Below, one piece after another: positions 43,045-54,060 of a DNA stretch of 64,000 nucleotides; within the stretch, counting starts at the first letter, position 1; every line of letters begins with the position of its first letter. A model generated the notes under the pieces. The model made no database searches, was not told the DNA's origin, and saw only the letters and a program-made list of their open reading frames with translations. The DNA lies in assembly GCA_036346255.1 (NCBI GenBank), contig CM070623.1:5498407-5562406 (forward strand), read 5' to 3'. Source of the DNA: Ampelocalamus luodianensis (lineage: Eukaryota; Streptophyta; Magnoliopsida; Poales; Poaceae). Made by a program: the position numbers and the translations under genes.

Positions 43045-43485
43045 CGTGACAAAACGAGTTGGGTTTCTTGGGCGAAGCGAGAACACGGGCTACCTTTTTA
43101 GGGCGATGCGACAAGACGGGTCAGCTTTTCAGAACGATGGCACCAGAGTAGGCAGCTTTTCAGGATGATGTGACCACACGCCTAGCTTTTGGGCGATGTG
43201 ACCACACGCTTAGCTTTTCATGACGATGGCACCAGAGTAGGCAGCTTTTCAGGACGATGTGACCACACAGCCTAGCTTTTCAGGACGATGTGACCACACG
43301 GGCTAGCTTTTCAGGACGATGTGACCATGCGGGCGGCTTCAGGGCGATGTGACCACACGGGCTAGCTTTTCAGGACGATGTGACCATGCGGGTCAGCTTT
43401 TCAGGACGATGTGACCACACAGGCTAGCTTTTCAGGACGATGTGACCAAGCGGGCCAGCTTTTCTGGACGACTTACCAAGACGAG
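43045..43485. repeat. Minisatellite of about 33-bp units (gatgtgaccacacggg)
   Basis: About a dozen units share 'agcttttcaggacgatgtga' followed by 'ccacacgggct' with variants (ccatgcggg, ggcaccagagtaggc). The array ends some 30 bp before a TATA box (43515) and a short ORF, so it occupies an upstream-promoter position. Unit order is mixed, indicating repeated amplification. Confidence 0.85.
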
Positions 43486-43514
43486 AGCCCCGGCAACGGC
43501 TCCGTCCGCTCTAG

Positions 43515-43524
43515 CTATAAATAC
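43515..43524 (+). promoter_or_regulatory. TATA box downstream of the minisatellite
   Basis: The sequence ctataaatac lies 58 bases upstream of the ATG at 43573 and just after the repeat array. Spacing fits a plant core promoter with a leader of about 25-30 nt. Confidence 0.5.
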
Positions 43525-43572
43525 AGCGTAACTCGTCCAACTAGTCCACAGCAGCACCACCAAGTAGAAAAC

Positions 43573-43734
43573 ATGGACAAGGAGAAGGAATGGGAGAAAA
43601 TCCGCAAGCTTTTGAAGGATGGTGTCTCCCATGAGACCACCGCCGCTATCATGCCGCTAGTCGAGAGCCTTTCACACACCAAACTTTTCCGAATCGTGGA
43701 TCGAGGAAGCCGCCGTAGTACGCCCAACGATTAG
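43573..43734 (+). CDS. Short ORF downstream of TATA box, unknown
   Basis: A 53-codon frame MDKEKEWEKIRKLLKDGVSH, then TTAAIMPLVESLSHTKLFRI, ends at 43734. It is charged and helical and matches no family I recognise. It could be exon 1 of a larger broken gene whose next pieces are at 43735-44300. Its TATA box and minisatellite promoter context give it more support than other short ORFs here. It probably belongs to the MULE that follows, or to a transposon-captured gene. Confidence 0.35.
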   Translation: MDKEKEWEKIRKLLKDGVSHETTAAIMPLVESLSHTKLFRIVDRGSRRSTPND

Positions 43735-44300
43735 GGTCCACCACGACCGCCTCCTATGCTGCGAACGCCCTCGGAAGGACCCGATAGGGTGGCACCCCTA
43801 TGCTTTGGTGTAGGGACGCCTACAAGTGCGCCAAATCAACCGATGAGTGAACCATTGGCGCGCTATTAGTGCTGCCCCAAACTACGCCGTTGGATCGCAA
43901 CAACATGCATCCGGTAATGAAACCGTATTTCATGGTACAATGCTTTTTTTTATTCCGAACAACGGGGTAACGAACTCTCTTTACCCACCGCATCTCCGCC
44001 ACCACTATGCGACTTCCGGCAGTGGATCGCGACAAGATCCACCCCTCGACATGTGGTCGTTGCTTAGACGGAAGAGCTGGGCCAGGGAGCACATCGAGAC
44101 CCGTGAAAGGCGCCTCAAAGATTTGAAAGCTGAGCAGGCCGAGCAAGGTAGGCGGGACAGGCAGCGCGAGGAGTAGGAGTGTGAGCATGCGAGGCGACGG
44201 GAGGCCGAGAGGGAGCAAAAGAGGGCCATCGCGGCGAGCCAAGGCGCAAGGCGAGTACAACGCCGAGCCGGGCGCAAGGGTAAATGGCTACGTTCGACTC
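43735..44300 (+). pseudogene. Broken coding region with Arg/Glu-rich coiled coil, unknown
   Basis: Frames on the plus strand give NETVFHGTMLFFIPNNGVTN, then LYPPHLRHHYATSGSGS and a helical stretch RERRLKDLKAEQAEQGRRDR, then RREAEREQKRAIAASQGARR. Stops and frame changes separate them. They read as successive parts of one decayed protein with a C-terminal charged coiled coil, possibly continuing from 43573. Not recognised; may be an accessory MULE gene. Confidence 0.3.
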
Positions 44301-44596
44301 AGAGTTCTACCTATTCCACCACATGTCCCATGTATTTCAATTTCCCTAAAGGCATGCGTGTACCGCCCTCGGTTCGTTGTCCTGCGTGCCATGTAATCCC
44401 CTTGTCCGATGAAATGTCGTGTGGTTATCGTTCGTCATTTCCCAAAGTTGTCCAACGGAGTTGTGCGAGAGATTCCGAACGCATTGTAATATCACCGCCT
44501 TGCTACATACGAATCATTAATCCTCAATCGTCCTCCAAAAATCTTCCAACAATGCACAACAACAATAGCCCCGCAACAAGTTGCATAAATTAATCC

Positions 44597-44695
44597 CTGT
44601 CACCAGTTGAACCGCTAGTTGCTGGTTCACCTATGTATCGCTAGTTCAACTGGCGACAGGAAGGTATCGCCGATTAAACTGGCGACAGGCCCTGA
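44597..44695. repeat. MULE left repeat cluster
   Basis: Several copies of 'ctgtcaccagttgaac', 'gctagttcaactggcgacag' and 'cgccgattaaactggcgac' occur here. Individual copies are palindromes (CGCCAGTT-C-AACTGGCG type). Confidence 0.55.
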
Positions 44696-44846
44696 CCTCT
44701 ACAAAACCCTCTTGCAACCGTCGAAATTCCACACAGGACTCAGTCTTACTCAACAAAAAAAAGGACACAACAGAGAGGACGAGGAGAAAAGCTAGCTTCG
44801 TCAAGTTGCCCACCCCTCGGGTAATTTTCTTAACAGAACGGATTAC

Positions 44847-47617
44847 ATGATTCTTGATGTGCTGTTACGTAGTGAAGTCCGTTTTACATACTTTTTTGGT
44901 GGGATATTTAGTTGCACATATGTAGTTCATCGTGTAAATGTTCTTCACACTGCAAAGACGTCAAATATGTCCGACGTCGTCAATTTTAAAATTTCCTACG
45001 TAGAGGGACTATTATGGAGGGTCCCGAGGAATTGATTTGAGTTATTTCCATCCGGACGTGCCCCTACCAAGACACGAGCAACGTATAATAGGCGCCGTGA
45101 TGCGGTGGTTGTTCCACACGCCCAAGTGGACCGTGATGTCTACGATCGACATTGAGCCGCCTCGCCCCGCGCAGACATTACGTATTGGGAGTTAGTGTAA
45201 CTAAAGGGAACAAATTCATGGAGGTCGATGTACGCATGGCGAGGAGAGGATGGAAATTGGTCCTTCGGTTTAGGCGTATGCTAAACCCACTCCGAGATCC
45301 GCGTCGAACAAGTAGGACTTGCGACACCGGGAAGAACTAGGTGACTCGGTGGCGCACCAAATGGCGTAAGGGCAAGAGGTTGCCGATGTCGTCCGATGAA
45401 GACTACGCCGAGTTACCACATTCGGTGAGACAAAGCTAGTGGGCTTGGCGACGAGGGGAGGAGCCGGAAGACCTAGTGGAAATGATGGAGCTCAAGACCA
45501 AGACTACATGGCATTGTCCAAGATGAAGGTTCTTATGACAACGATGATGCGGACCGCCAGCGGTTCCGTCCGAGTGGAACACATACCAGTTCGAGAACCT
45601 CGTCGTCAACGAAGGCTCCCATGTACCATGGGAGTACGACTAGAGCGAGGTCAGACTAGGAGCTACGTATAAATGCAAGGAGGCCGTGCAATATGCGGTC
45701 AAATTCTAGGCATTGTCGGTTCGACGCACATTCACCATCGTCAAGTCTACCCCCAAGATGCTACGACATGAAGTGCGGCATAGAGGGATGCCCTTGGCGC
45801 GTGCACGCATTTTAGCCCAAGTGGGACACCTACTGGAAGTGCTCCATAGTGGTCCCTCACACATGCGTCGTCGAAGTCGTATGATCCACCGAACTGTCAT
45901 CGATTCATTGCCAATCTCATGTACGGTGAGATCGTGGATAACCTAGATTTTGAGCCATGATCCATCATTTGGGCCATTGAGGCAAGGTTCCAGTACACTA
46001 TCAGCTATGCCAAGGCTTGGAGGGCAAAACAAAGGCATTGGAATCAAGGTTCGACGCTCGAGGATTCCTACCACAACCTCCCCGGCAACTCCGAGTCATA
46101 CAAGACAGAATCCGGCACTCATGTCGACATTCAAGACGCCACGCATCCGGTGGCCTAATAAGAGGGTACTACGAGCATTCTTCGCGTTTGGTCCATGCAT
46201 CAATGCATTCCAACCTTTGTCGTCCAATCTTGTGTATCGATGGCACATTCTCGATGGCGGTACAAGGGCCGATCATCGACCGCAATAGCAAATGCAGCGG
46301 AAACAATCAAGTTCTTCCACGTGGCATTCGCTTTCGTTGGCGAGAACACGAATAGCGGCTATGGTTCCGAAGAATGTGAGATTTACATTTGTGCGTGACC
46401 GCCCCACGTATGCTTCATACATGACAGGCACGCGGGCCTGCTGCGTGCAATAACACAGCTACAGCGAGGAGAGAACGTTCCACTTCCATGGCCGGATCTA
46501 CAGAGCAGATGGTGCATGAGGCACTTGGGTGCAAACTTCTATAAGCAGTTCCGCAACAAAGACTTGATGAACATGTTCAAGCGGCTGTGCAACCAGAACC
46601 AGCAGCGTAAGTTCGACACACTCTGGAAGATTCTGGACGACCGGACCCAAACCCACAGAAGGGAGGCATCGACTAGGGCCGCCCCAAGCACCGACCAGGC
46701 CACCCAAGCATTGCCACAGCTACCCACAGACGCTCCTAGTGTCACGAGGAAGACAAGGGCACAGGTCAAATGCTTCTCAGACTGGATTGAGCACGAGCTT
46801 AAGGAGAAGTGGTCGCTGCTGCATGACAGGGGTGGTGCTCGATATGGTATCATGACAACCAACCTAGCTGAGGTCTACAACTGGGTCATGCACGGCGCCA
46901 GGTGCCTCCCTTTGGTTGGTATTGTCGAGGCAATTCTCGCGATGCGACAAACTACTTTGTTAACAGATGCGCAATCGTCGCTCACCATGGCAAATGACCA
47001 GTACTCTACTCCGCCATGATCACCGCATACATGGAGGAGAAGAGCAAGAAGGTGAGATGCACCGGGCATTCAAGATGGGCACGAGGAGCTTCGCCGAGAT
47101 AATGTGCGAGGATAAAGGCGTCGCGGGACTAACCGCGAGAGGATCACCCATGAGTGCACGCTACGCGCGATAGTTGCGTATGCACTTGTAACAAGCCCTT
47201 CTTACGCATAGGCCCGCTCCCATGTCATGGCACTGTTCGACGGTGGCGCAAAGATCATCGGTCGATACCTCTCTCACTATTTCACCAAGGAGGCGTGATG
47301 CAAACATGGAGTGGAGAGATGTATGGTTACGCCGTTGTTGGCCATTTCACGAGCCATCCATCCCGGAGCAACTAATGGGGCGCGGACATTGGTAGGCTCA
47401 AGGAAAGGTTGGCGGCGGCAGTGCGACGATCGAGAACGATATGGACGAGGCGAAGCGGACGTCGCATGAAGAAGTGCTCCATTTGCAGGAGTCCGCACAC
47501 CTTCAAGACATGCCCCACGCGAAATGCTCAGGACCAAGAAGACATCGGGATTCCGGACGTCACCACGGGGACCTCATCCGGTGCCCCGACTAGACGCAGT
47601 GCACATGGGAGACGTTG
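44847..47617 (+). pseudogene. MULE transposase (mudrA-type), decayed
   Basis: After an N-terminal part (44847-45170: PLPRHEQRIIGAVMRWLFHT, PKWTVMSTIDIE) and an acidic stretch, the MuDR DNA-binding region appears at 45715-45870 (RTFTIVKSTPK, then KCGIEGCPWRVHAF and HTC, the Cys/His zinc pattern). The MULE transposase domain follows at about 46060-46420: YAKAWRAKQRHWNQGSTLED, INAFQ, CIDGTF with its DGT, and VLP...FAFVGENTNS. Next are HDRHAGLLRAITQL, then WCMRHLGANFYKQFRNKDLM. Frame 46516-47019 has HDRGGARYGIMTTNLAEVYN and WVMHGARCLPLVGIVEAILA. A C-terminal knuckle KKCSICRSPHTFKTCPTR lies at 47464-47517. Multiple frameshifts inactivate it. Confidence 0.85.
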
Positions 47618-47738
47618 ACGTCGCGACCACGACAAAAATATTATTATCAATGTTGTCAATTATCATTTTAGTTAAGTGTTATGACGTTCTTCTGTAAGTT
47701 CTGTAATATCAGAGTGTATGAATTCCCGATCGAATGAT

Positions 47739-48136
47739 AATATCACTTATCTTCCTTTTTACGAATCGTTCATACCTCAAACGTCCTCGCTAAATTCTCC
47801 GAAAATTAACTGTAGTAGAACAACATACGATGATGATAAAATGTTATTACAAGTCTAACAGATTTCGTACCGTTTAAAATTTATGAAAATCACAAACTGC
47901 CTAAGTGAAATAGGGAAAATAAGGGTTGGGGAATGGCAATATCACTTATCTTCCTTTTTACGAATCGTTCATACCTCAAACGTCCTCGCTAAATTCTCCA
48001 AAAATTAACCGTAGTAGAACAACATACGATGATGATAAAATGTTATTACGAGTCTAACAGATTTCGTACCGTTTAAAATTTATGAAAATCACAAACTGCC
48101 TAAGTGAAATAGGGAAAATAAGGGTTGGGGAATGAA
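47739..48136. repeat. 199-bp tandem duplication
   Basis: Positions 47741 onward (tatcacttatcttccttttt) recur at 47940 with a 199-bp offset and only a few changes. It lies between the MULE gene and its right repeat cluster. Non-coding. Confidence 0.9.
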
Positions 48137-48297
48137 TCGCCAGTTCAACTGGCGATAGGTCCTGTCGCTAGTTTCAATGGCGATTCATTCTGCCGCCGAT
48201 TCAATCGGCGATAAATACCTCAGCGGCGGCAGTCGGCGACAGAACTCCTGCCGCCGATTGAATCGGCGATTCATTCTGCCGCCGGTTCAATCGCGAC
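48131..48297. repeat. MULE right repeat cluster
   Basis: This contains 'tcgccagttcaactggcga' (a palindrome with a one-base centre), 'cgccgattcaatcggcga' twice or more, and 'gacaggtcctgtcg'-like text. The same motif family is at 44597-44695. Confidence 0.6.
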
Positions 48298-48300
48298 AGA

Positions 48301-48715
48301 GATACATTTTTGTAATTTTTTTAATCGACTATTTATTTTTGTAAATATCTTTAAAAAAAATAATATTTTAAAAAAAAAGTCATAAAGTCTCTGGATCATT
48401 GGCTTTCCATGTTCCCGTAAGTTCGACAGTGGACCCTAAGTCTCGTGCATCAACCGTTATATTTGCATTCTCCTCTTCATCAGCAGAATTAGTGTCCTCC
48501 AACATGGTTGCAATGGCTCCGGATATTCAAAGATTTGCTTGGCAGCCAAGTTGTACACCTACTCGCACATGAAGAATTCATTGAACGACATTGAGTTGAA
48601 TGGACTGGCTCCTTGCATCCCTATCTCGGTCTTCAGTATATCGTGTCGCCTGTCTTGAGAATCGGAAATGTAATAGCGTGAAATTCATACATTCAATAGC
48701 TTATGTACGTTCGAT
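48301..48715. other. AT-rich flank with a possible minus-strand coding remnant
   Basis: After poly-A/T tracts (48345-48380), the minus strand at about 48480-48640 reads MQGASPFNSMSFNEFFMCE, then YNLAAKQIFEYPEPLQPC. I do not recognise it. It could be a relic exon or chance. Confidence 0.25.
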
Positions 48716-48985
48716 ATATTTATTACGCCGAGCACTTAGATTTAGCACCGGAGGATTAAGGAGCAAAACTATGCATGATAAGGTACCGGGTGATTAAGGA
48801 GGGTTAATATATTCATATGTTCAATATATTTATTACGCCGAGTTTAGGTTGTGTGCATCCTTGATGCAGAGACCGGAAGAGTTTTCTCTTCCATTATCTA
48901 AAAAAAATTATTACGCCGAGCACTTAGATTTAGCACCGGAGGATTAAGGAGCAAAACTATGCACAATAAAGTAATACTTGTTGTA
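48716..48985. repeat. Tandem duplication interrupted by a tiny LINE/SINE tail
   Basis: The segment 'tattacgccgagcacttaga' and following text (to 'aaaactatgca') occurs at about 48720-48776 and again at 48909-48964. In the second copy a 65-bp insert (48843-48907) ending in TCTAAAAAAA is flanked by TTATTACGCCGAG (48830-48842 and 48908-48920). The insert text 'gttgtgtgcatccttgatgc' resembles plant LINE 3' ends. Confidence 0.65.
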
Positions 48986-49399
48986 TATTCGGGGTCGCAT
49001 TGTCCACGATCAATCACTCAACTCATAATAATATAATAGTAGAATAGAAGACATAAGATGTAGTCTCAAGCATTCTCTTAACTTTATTGTTCTTTTGTTC
49101 GTTGGCCTGGTTGTACAATATATATGCAGCCCCTATCCCCTTTATATAGAGAGGTGGGATACCTTCATAATAGAATAAGGCATAAGAGACTAAACTACGC
49201 TAATAAACCTCGTGGGTCGACTATCTCTGGTAGACATTGTTTAGGTTCTATATCCACAAAATCGAGCCCGCGTATAAAAGGGTGATATACAACGGTACCA
49301 TCATTACAGCTTAAAGTTTGGAAATCCGAGATTTTAAAGAAATTCCTGTAGGAATTTAGTAAGAAACGTGTCGTAGGACGATATCATTACTAGTAGTCA

Positions 49400-49595
49400 C
49401 CAAAGCCTATGGCTCAGCCTCAAGTGCTTACTTCAATTAATCCTCTTGCACGTTCCGCACAATTTGTTTCACAGATCCTCGTATTTCTTCTTCCACTCGT
49501 CGCGCTCCTTCTCCAGCTCTTGGTACTCCTTATTCTTCCCAAGGCGAATTTGCGTCTTGAAGCCCTGGATTTGCTTCTTGCCTTGCAATAATACA
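49400..49595 (-). pseudogene. Coiled-coil gene, copy A, distal exon part
   Basis: The minus strand reads IQGFKTQIRLGKNKEYQELE, then KERDEWKKKYEDL, a TGA, and NKLCGTCKRI. It matches the exon at 55814-56065 (IKGLKTQIDDLNKE... NKECEELKKKYEDLRNK), where the same position has a sense codon, so copy A has a nonsense mutation and a short internal deletion. The exon is cut at 49595 by the CACTA element and continues at 54079. Predicted helical coiled coil; family unknown. Confidence 0.6.
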
Positions 49596-49859
49596 CACTA
49601 CCAGAAATCCTGTAGTTCCCGAGTGTCTATATCTTTCCCGAGTGTCTAGACGAAAACACTTGGGAAGTTTCCGAGTGTTTCATAGGACACTCGGGACAAG
49701 AAGGCAACACTCGGTAAAATTTAATTTTCCGAGTGTTTTTCATAACACTCGGGAAACAAAATGTAATCCCGAATGTATCAAAACAAAAACACTCGGGAAC
49801 AAAAAAATTTCGGCCACGCCTTTTTTTCCCTGCCGCGCCCTTTTTTTCCTGCAGTGCCT

Positions 49860-50440
49860 TTTTTTTGCTTTAACCCTAAGTCCCGCTCGACATCCTCCAC
49901 TCGCCAATCCGCAGCCGTCTCCCCGTCTCCCCCCTCTCCGCGCCCAAGCCCGCGCCGCCCTGCTCCTCTGCCGCCGTTGTGGGCGCCTCCTCCCCCTCCT
50001 CCCTCCTCCTGAGCGTTGCCCGCCTCCTCCCTGCTCTCGAGCGCTCCTCCTCCGCCACTGTGGGTGCCTCCTCCCCCCTCCTCCCTCCCCGCCGCCGCCA
50101 CCGACGACGACAAGCGCCACCTGCTCGCCCCAATCTCCGCCTCCGCGTTGCCCCTGTGGGTGACGGCCGCTCCCTCTCCTGTGGTGGAGGCGGAAGATGA
50201 CGCTGGGTGGGCGGCGGCGGTGAGGAGGGTTGCGGTGGCGTGTAGCGCTGGACCGGGGCCGGGCACGGTAAGGAGCGGCCGGGCCAGAGGAACCGGAGGG
50301 TGGGCCTAGGGGCGCATGGGTGAGTGTAGAAGCCAGGAGGTGAGCACTGGGCCAAGCCGACGGCCATGGGGGAGGTGCGTAGGTCAGTAGGGCGGCACAG
50401 ACCGCAGGAGGCCCAGGGAACGACAGTGGTTTGTCAGGGT
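49860..50440 (+). other. GC-rich leader region inside the Pack-CACTA
   Basis: Dense CpG and cct/ccg repeats encode proline/arginine-rich frames on both strands, none with a domain. It may be a captured promoter and first exon of an unknown gene, or GC-rich leader DNA, and would be the natural promoter for transcripts of the captured exons. Confidence 0.35.
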
Positions 50441-50616
50441 TCTAGAGTGGTTTTGGTTGCCGGTTTAGTTGCCTAATTATGCTATTAGTTGATTCATACA
50501 GCTTGAGAGTTTGTAGATTTAGTGGTTTTCTCTATGTTAGGCTTGTTTTAGTGTGTTGAATCGTATGTATTTTGTATGTATGCTCATAATTTCTGTGTCG
50601 CCCTTGTGATGTGCAG

Positions 50617-50928
50617 ACCTACATGTTCAAGTACGACAGCGTGCATAGCCAGTGGAAGCACAGTGACCTCAAGATAAAGGACTCCAAGACGCTTCTCTTC
50701 GGCAAGAAGCCGGTCACTGTCTTTGGCATCAGGTAGTACTAATATCACGGCTTCGTTGGAAGAGATGTGTTAAAGCTTGTCTGTGTTGAAGCTGTGGAAC
50801 TAATGTTTGATCCACTGCAATTCTTGAGGAACCCTGAGGAGATCCCATGGGCTGCAGCTGGTGCTGAGTATGTCGTGGAGTCCACTGGTGTCTTCACTGA
50901 TAAGGAGAAGGCTGCTGCTCACTTGAAG
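50617..50928 (+). pseudogene. Captured cytosolic GAPDH fragment (two exons)
   Basis: Exon 1 (50617-50732) reads TYMFKYDSVHSQWKHSDLKI, then KDSKTLLFGKKPVTVFGI. The codon for Arg is split by a GT donor (50733), as in plant GapC. Exon 2 (50829-50928) reads NPEEIPWAAAGAEYVVESTG and VFTDKEKAAAHLK, ending at AAG/GTTA, the natural donor position before the GGAKK motif. This is part of the NAD-binding domain of glyceraldehyde-3-phosphate dehydrogenase, the glycolytic enzyme. The catalytic Cys region (SCTTNCLAP) was not captured. The retained 96-bp intron and preserved splice sites show DNA-level capture, not retroposition. The exons carry no stop. Confidence 0.88.
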
Positions 50929-51488
50929 GTTATATCCATTTATGGGCCAGGATGGTATGGAGTCTATGGACTAGGATCATAATTTATGCTGACTATATGG
51001 AAACCAATGAATTTGTCATTTCTAGTAAAGAAATTGCTTATGGTGATGAAAAGATTTTACTCTCATCTTGAGCTCATCCTTCTTCATGGCAGGAAGAATG
51101 CTTCTCAAATAGCAGGGTATAAATTTTACAGTTCTCATGCATTGATATATCATTTACTTCTCGGTAATGTACGTGTGATTCAGTGAAATGCGAGTTTCGT
51201 GATCTCAGTTCCACATATGCGTAGGTTATTTTTTGTCTTATGAATAAGGGAGCCGACCAAAGTTCTATTAAAGTTCTTTTGGTTGTTTTGAGTAAAATGC
51301 TTGGGCTTTTGTGTTTCTTATGAAAAATCCAAAGTGATTTATCCCACCATGACCACTAAGGAATCAGTTAAAAATCCTGTGAGCAATTTGTTGATGTTAT
51401 TTTGAGATAAATACTCTATACCTAACCTAGTAGTAATTTTCACCGAATCAAATATTAGCTTGTTTGACAACTGTTGTTGTTACTTCAG

Positions 51489-53470
51489 GAAATGAAGGAA
51501 AGTGCGAAGCAGATGCAGAAGTACAACAGGAGTTAGAAAGGGACACCTTACACTTACCGTTTCCGTGTGCCAAAGGAAGGGTCATTGAAAATTAATGATC
51601 TTATTCGTGGCGAGGTAATGACTTAAAGCTCTAGAGCATAAGCTTTAGCACTACCATACTATTACACTACTTTTAAGCTTACTGTTGTTGATAATTCATG
51701 ATTGCAAATTTTGATAAGTGATATACATGCACTGTGCATTGGATAATTTCATAAAGGTCAATTGGAACTTAGACACGCTTGGTGATTTCGTGATTATGAG
51801 AAGCAATGGCCGGCCGGTGTATAACTTTGTGTCACAGTTGATGATGCTACCATGTGCATCTCTCATGTTATCAGGGAATAAAAAGTAATTACGTTTTGAT
51901 ATTTCCTTTTTTATGGTCTGGCCCTGAAGTCATGCGCTTCTCTTGCCTTCTTCCAGAGCTGAGGAGCATTTACCAAACAGATTGCGGCAAGCCCTCATTT
52001 ATAAAGTAATTTTCTGTACCTGCTTTTACCTTGTTTATCGTAATTTATATTCCTGTCCCTTCAAAATGAATGTCTTAGCATAATATGTCTACTGTAATGT
52101 TACGATCTTCTGTAGGCTCTTGGATTTTCAATGCCTTCATTTGCCCACGTCTCACTTATTCTAGCTCCTTATAGAAGTAAACTGTCTAAACGTCATGGTG
52201 CTACTTCTGTGGGGCAGGTAACTAACTGATTGTTGACAAGACGTGGTTATCTGCATCAAAATATATATGTGTTTAGATAGACGGACTTTTTATGTACCTG
52301 TCTTCATTTGTCTATATATTGCAGCTAATTACGCGACGTTTCACGTTGTTTCCCAACATAATTCTCTCTTGAAAGGTAGAAAAATAGAACACTGTATTTT
52401 CTTCTTTGGGCAGTACAAAGAGATGGGCTATCTGCCTTAGGCAATGGTAAATTATTTAGCACTCCTGGGCTGGGGTGATGGTACTGAAAATGAATTCTTC
52501 ACTATGGATGACCTAGGTTAGCTTCTCAACAATTCATTCTATTATCTTCATTGGCTGATTCTTGAAAATTGTAATGACCATTTGTTTATCCATTCTCACT
52601 TTGGTGTTCTCTCAACTTTCAGTTGAAAAATTCACTATAAATCGTGTCAATAAAAGTGGAGCAGTGTTTGATGCAACAAAACTAAAGTAAGATCCTTTTG
52701 CCAAGTTTTCTCTGGTTAACCTATTATTATTGAACTGTTAAAATTCTATGATCTACTCGAAAGATTCGGTGACTAATTAGTTGAACTTGATTTTGCTACC
52801 ACTTACTCTTCAGTTTTTTAAGTCTTATACGGTTATACCTAGGTTTTATTCAATTATAAGATAACTACAACGAACTTAGTACTTGCTAGTTCAGAGGTTA
52901 TTTTATGAACTTTAGACAAGCTGGGGAGTATCTCTACAAGTCCATATGTCAAATAAAGTTAGCTTGACAATGTTAAAAGTTCCCTTCAGGATGTCCAATG
53001 GATTAAGCTAGGAAGCATCTAGAATCACTTCATAATATTGATAGAGTTGATACATAAGCCTGATAAATAGAGTGATCTTGAATGAAATAGGTATGATGCA
53101 CCTTTTCTTGTTTTCTGACCAGTAGTGTTTTGAAAGCACATCGCATCATAATCAAACTTGTATACTGGGATCTACCCACAGCTACCGGCTACCACCACCG
53201 ATCTCAAATTGCTATCCTTCTGATACTTTATTGGCATGTCCACTATTCCCTTTAAGTGCATGTGCTATATATCAACTTAATATCTTCTAGTCAGACCTTC
53301 AGATCTTGACAGGAACCTTCACACTTAACATGGAAAATTATCTTTGTGCTTCACTGATATATTTTGATAATGACCTAGGTTGTATATTTATGTAGATGGA
53401 TGAATGGACATCATCTAAGATCACTTCCACGGGATGTACTCATCAGGAATTTAGAAGATCCCTATCTACT
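51489..53470 (+). pseudogene. Captured organellar glutamyl-tRNA synthetase fragment (seven exons)
   Basis: Exons with intact or near-intact splice borders: 51489-51614 (YRFRVPKEGSLKINDLIRGE), 51757-51874 (VNWNLDTLGDFVIMRSNGRP), 51957-52005 (AEEHLPNRLRQALIYK), 52116-52217 (ALGFSMPSFAHVSLILAP, then KLSKRHGATSVGQ), 52414-52516 (YKEMGYLP, stop, AMVNYLALLGWGDGTENEF), 52623-52686 (VEKFTINRVNKSGAVFDATK) and 53396-53470 (WMNGHHLRSLPRDVLIRNLE). KLSKRHG is the KMSKS-type class I motif of bacterial-type GluRS, which charges tRNA-Glu in plastids and mitochondria. Defects: a stop after KYNRS in exon 1, a one-base loss in exon 2, a donor changed to GG at 51875, and TAG for Gln in exon 5. The HIGH motif and anticodon-binding part are missing, so no active enzyme can result. 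Confidence 0.9.
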
Positions 53471-53709
53471 TAGATTTCATTCTGTGTAACCCGGAAAGGG
53501 ATTATCCATATCTGTGGCAGAGTTGATGTACTACATTGTACTTCGAACGTTATGTCAATATTGTTGTCGAATTTATATATGTAATTTGTGCTTAATTGGT
53601 GGTATTTTTCTTATTGTGGAATGTATACTCTGTTTCATTGCTGAGTTTCCTGTCAGTTTAAAATGAAATGCATTGTACATACAAAATTGATGTACATACT
53701 GTTCATGTA

Positions 53710-54060
53710 TTTCCCGAGTGCCCTTAGTTGCCAAACACTCGGGAAAATCACAAATTTGCATGTGGGCTGGATCGTCACGTGGCTAGATTTCCCGAGTGTC
53801 AATTAAAAAGATACACTCGGGAAAATTTCCTACTTTCCCGAGTGTAATTATGAACACTCGGGAAAAATATTTTTTTCCGAGTGTTGACTTCTTTCCGAGT
53901 GTTCAGATTTACACTCGGGAAAGGTATTTCTCCCGAGTGTAAATCTCTAAACACTCGGGAAACCAGTTTTTTCCCCGACGAATCTATCCCGAGTGCTCTT
54001 TACCGACGGCCAACCTTCGGGAAATTAGCTCCCGAGTGTTTTCAACACTCGGGAAAAACC
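53710..54060. repeat. 3' sub-terminal array of the Pack-CACTA
   Basis: About ten copies of 'cccgagtgt' / 'acactcggga' in both orientations, forming hairpins, up to the TIR. A matching but shorter array is at 49615-49800. Confidence 0.85.

Larger units (their letters stand above)
44597..48300 (+). mobile_element. Mutator-like element (MULE), borders approximate
   Basis: A decayed mudrA-type transposase is bracketed by two clusters of the same motif, 'gttcaactggcgacagg' and relatives, at 44597-44695 and 48131-48297. I take these clusters as terminal or sub-terminal repeats. No 9-bp target duplication could be pinned down, and the upstream genes at 43.5-44.3 kb may also belong to it. Confidence 0.5.

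Noticed and set aside
43045..43485. CRISPR-like array
   Set aside because: Units are contiguous diverged tandem repeats without unique spacers, in a plant nuclear context; it is a minisatellite.
49642..50367. Several 100-170 codon frames in the Pack-CACTA leader
   Set aside because: Open on both strands because of CpG-rich repeats; partly made of the cccgagtgt array.
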